NCBI GenBank assembly: GCA_026214975.1
Contig: CM047815.1
Span: forward strand, 77,033,299 to 77,097,298
Length of the DNA: 64,000 nucleotides
Reading direction: 5' to 3'
Origin: Gentiana macrophylla
Taxonomy: Eukaryota; Streptophyta; Magnoliopsida; Gentianales; Gentianaceae
Shown here piece after piece: positions 61,262 to 64,000 of this stretch (its first letter is position 1; each line of letters starts with the position of its first letter). The translations under genes were made by a program, and so were the position numbers. Below the pieces are notes generated by a model. It saw nothing but the letters and a program-made list of their open reading frames with translations. It did no database searches and was not told the DNA's origin.

Positions 61262-61728
61262 TTTATCGTTTGGTCCGTTGGGTGATGGCTTTGTCCGACC
61301 CTTTTCGGTTGTATTTCCAGCGTTACTCCGATTCTTCGATAACTTTTCGTTTTTGGAAAGAAAAAAAGTACATCCTGACATCTATCAATATTTAGCTGAC
61401 ATACCTATGATTACACAACAACACTTGTCATAAAAAATCTTTACCTATCCTACAAATTATACGGAAATGGTATGTGCACTACACATTTGTGTAGTGTAAT
61501 TTCCACTACATTCTTGATTCCCATTGATTAAAGGGATGGATTATTGATTGTGATGAGTCCTAACAAAATATGTGCTGTTGATTGTACTGTGTAGAATATT
61601 GTGGTAAAATTGGTAGTGGATATATCACTATTCCAAATTATATAGTATAAGAATTCTCTTTGAATTTACCTTTGTCTAATCATACTTATCATTTTGGATA
61701 CAATTTCCTTTGCAAGATAGTTATAAAT
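61262..61728. other. Unassigned intergenic stretch
   Basis: Begins with the right copy of the TRIM target duplication. Only short frames and no repeat seen within the window. Confidence 0.4.
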
Positions 61729-62200
61729 TGTAACGCCCCATTCCCGGACACCGAGTCCTTATCCGGAAAGAGCGCTCGGCACATATATTATCAAATAAAT
61801 TCAATAATATATGTAAGCCTTACGTCATACATCAGAACCAAGCGACGCGGAAGATAAAACAACTCAAAAACTCGGGAAAACCAAAAGATCGAACACACGG
61901 TAATCAATGCTGTGAAAAACTAAATCCAACAAAGAGAACTAATCATCCAACATCCAAATCCCAAAAGATCTCAAAAGAAGCTAAACCAAAAAGAAGGACA
62001 ACATTGTTCAAACGTGAAACAACTATTTTAAGAAAGAAACAACTAAAAGAACTAAGTCTTCAAAAGCTTCATCTCAAACTTCATCATCAAAGAACTCATC
62101 AGCGTTAGCAACCTGTTCATCTTCTTTGGGGAAAGAGAAAGACAAACACAAAGTAACGGGGTAAGTACATAAGTACTCAGTAACGCGTAGAAGATCGTAT
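61729..62200 (+). repeat. Dispersed TGTAACGCCC-type repeat, copy 3
   Basis: Starts TGTAACGCCCCATTCCCGG, then CCGAGTCCTTATCCGG, a perfect 11-bp inverted repeat (61781-61791 with 61804-61814), GTAAGCCTTACGTCATAC, GACGCGGAA, AACTCGGGAAAA and GGGGTAAGTACATAAGTAC near 62158. It is the best-preserved of the three copies. Confidence 0.65.
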
Positions 62201-64000
62201 AACTATGATCTCATAAAGAAATAAAAGCAACGCCGTCTTTTATTAATTCATTTCCGTTATTAACCCTAGCTAACTATCATATTATGTTCATAGCATAACA
62301 TGAGGTTCCAAAGTTAGTTAACTATCATATTAGGATGTTCATAGCATACTTAGAGACGAGTCCGATAGTGTGATTGAGGAAAATATCAAAGTTATCTAGC
62401 TTAGCTCAAGTTGTTACATACACGTAATAAAAGGCTACAAGTTAGTTTGTGTATCATACCTTTTGGATCTCTAAATCCAAATCGAAGAACCGCAAGGATG
62501 ATTTGTTGGGAGTAGATGTGATGAGCACCATGACCTTTCCGTGACGTGTGATCCAAGCAATTCCCGGTGGAAGGAATCCTCGACTCGAACCCCTCCGATA
62601 TGCTACCCGAAAAATCACCAAAGATTTTTCCTCCCACTTAATGAAATTTCTCCTCCTTTTTAAGTGAAGAACTAAATATTGTGTGTGTTGAGGCTTGGGA
62701 GAACTCTCTTTATATAGGAGAGTAAAACTTAGCCTCCAAGGATTTTATTATTCAATAAATAAATCCATAAATAAAAGATAATCTCATAATATTTTAGAAC
62801 AAATCTAAAAATAATATTTATCTTTATTTATTACCATAAATATTTATCCAATAAATATTTTATACATGCATCTTTTAACACACAAGAAAACTAATTCCTT
62901 GTCAAAATAAAACATACGAGGCGCCACATTTTATTGACCTAGTCAATATCAATTTTGGCATTACACAATAATTGGCCAAGATTATGGAAAATGTCTTTTC
63001 CACATATTTAATTATTTAGCCCAACTAATTTAATAGTCCACTAAACAATTAATTCACATATCGTTTTAATAAAGTCCAACATGAACTAAATTAATATTAT
63101 TATTAGGATTCGACGTCCGAGAGAATATCTATGCTATATTAGTGAGGCACGGGACTAATGGACTAATAATCAGTGCTCCGATAAATCAAATAAATAATTA
63201 TCGATTTAACGAGTAATAATTATATTCGATAAATCAATCACGTGAATATGCCACCATAATCCCGTGATCGCACTCCTCCGATTATAAGATTATATTTATC
63301 TCCTCACGAGAAAGTAATAAGCGTCCACCGATATAATCATTTCATATGGATTAATCCTCCATAGACTGTTTCATTCTAAATCGGGAAGTTACCGTTAACC
63401 CTTTTTTTGAACATCTGTGTCTTACTTACCGTTAACCCCTAGTGATCAATAATTCAAATAACTCATTTGGTAGCTAATCGTTGTGTAATATGAATCCCAT
63501 GGATTGATCAATGTCTGGATTAACTCATAATGGGCGCTGTCTATCTACTTCCATAAATGGAAGGAATGGATTCCGTATTCGTGATAACACGGACTACTCA
63601 CTCAATCCAATTACAATGCCAAGATGGGGTAATTCGGATCTGCAGACTCGTGTAATCCTTAACCGCCAAGTCAAACCTCATGCGATTCAAGCGGATGTTT
63701 GTGATCACCTCGGGATTAAGATATATCCATAATATGATCATCTAACGATTCGATAAGACTTCTCAATTACGGAATTATATTGAGAACTCAGATCAATCGG
63801 TCCAAATACTATATGATATATCTATCATATATAAATGCCCCATTTAGGTTCCCTTAACCGAAAGTCCGGATAAAGACGATCACACCTATCGTGTTATGGG
63901 CGCATTAATAGTAATGCGTTAAAGGGAGACCCGATACTCGATTAACTTTACTACGGACTAATTGTATTTTAAAGTACATCTTCACTAACTCAATCCTCCC
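62201..64000 (-). repeat. Probable continuation of a long LTR-like repeat to the window end
   Basis: AT-rich, without domains. A TATA-like TCCTATATAAAGAGAG on the minus strand near 62704-62720 and the TG start at 61729 would fit a long minus-strand LTR, but the other end is outside the window. The frames at 62401-62637 and 63511-63732 have no family features. Confidence 0.35.

Noticed and set aside
63511..63732. 73-codon ORF near the right edge
   Set aside because: Inside the unclassified AT-rich repeat; no domain, no related frame around it.

Overview
This window is plant nuclear DNA, almost certainly from a eudicot. It holds one intact-looking spliced plant gene, a cyclin-dependent kinase G (CDKG2-like) gene on the minus strand at 42005-45464. 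Almost everything else is transposable-element (TE) sequence: Ty1/copia elements, LINE fragments, a SINE, a hAT-type MITE and a TRIM, many nested in one another. The genus cannot be read from the sequence alone.

Left part (1-7102): a minus-strand copia relic (1521-4828) has lost its 3' half to a second element, whose terminal repeat seems to end at 1520. The copia sits in a decayed LINE ORF1 (4829-5810). The LINE is cut at 5811 by a dispersed repeat whose members begin TGTAACGCCC or similar; two more copies start at 46370 and 61729.

Centre (7103-33229): one copia retrotransposon with 229-bp LTRs that differ at two positions and a matching 5-bp target duplication (ATGTG). Its coding part adds up to about 4.9 kb, normal for copia. 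The linker between integrase and reverse transcriptase is filled by about 21.2 kb of tandem array (10197-31392). The monomer is about 171 bp, arranged as about 342-bp dimers, and each monomer is made of five 30-40 bp sub-units starting TAACGA. A 100-N assembly gap (11875-11974) lies inside the array, so its true length is unknown. This satellite array inside a retrotransposon is the most striking object in the window.

Right of it (33230-42004): AT-rich DNA with CGAT-rich simple repeats, a broken piece of a non-specific phospholipase C gene (36945-37380, minus), a 5'-truncated LINE 3' end with poly(A) (37690-38395, plus), and about 3.6 kb of DNA downstream of the kinase gene in which no gene is recognised.

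Kinase gene (42005-45464, minus): six coding exons joining in frame to 749 residues. One intron uses a GC donor. Two AAACCCTAA telo-box motifs lie just upstream of the start codon. A SINE with a perfect 16-bp target duplication lies about 600 bp upstream.

Right part (46208-64000): a repeat copy, a possible Ty3/gypsy gag remnant, the 5' end of another copia (LTR, primer site, gag) interrupted at 49028 by a large minus-strand copia (49028-57668), a hAT MITE with an 8-bp target duplication, and a TRIM with a 5-bp target duplication that carries a 1.9-kb solo LTR. The window ends in another long AT-rich repeat. Outside CDKG2 no gene here looks functional.
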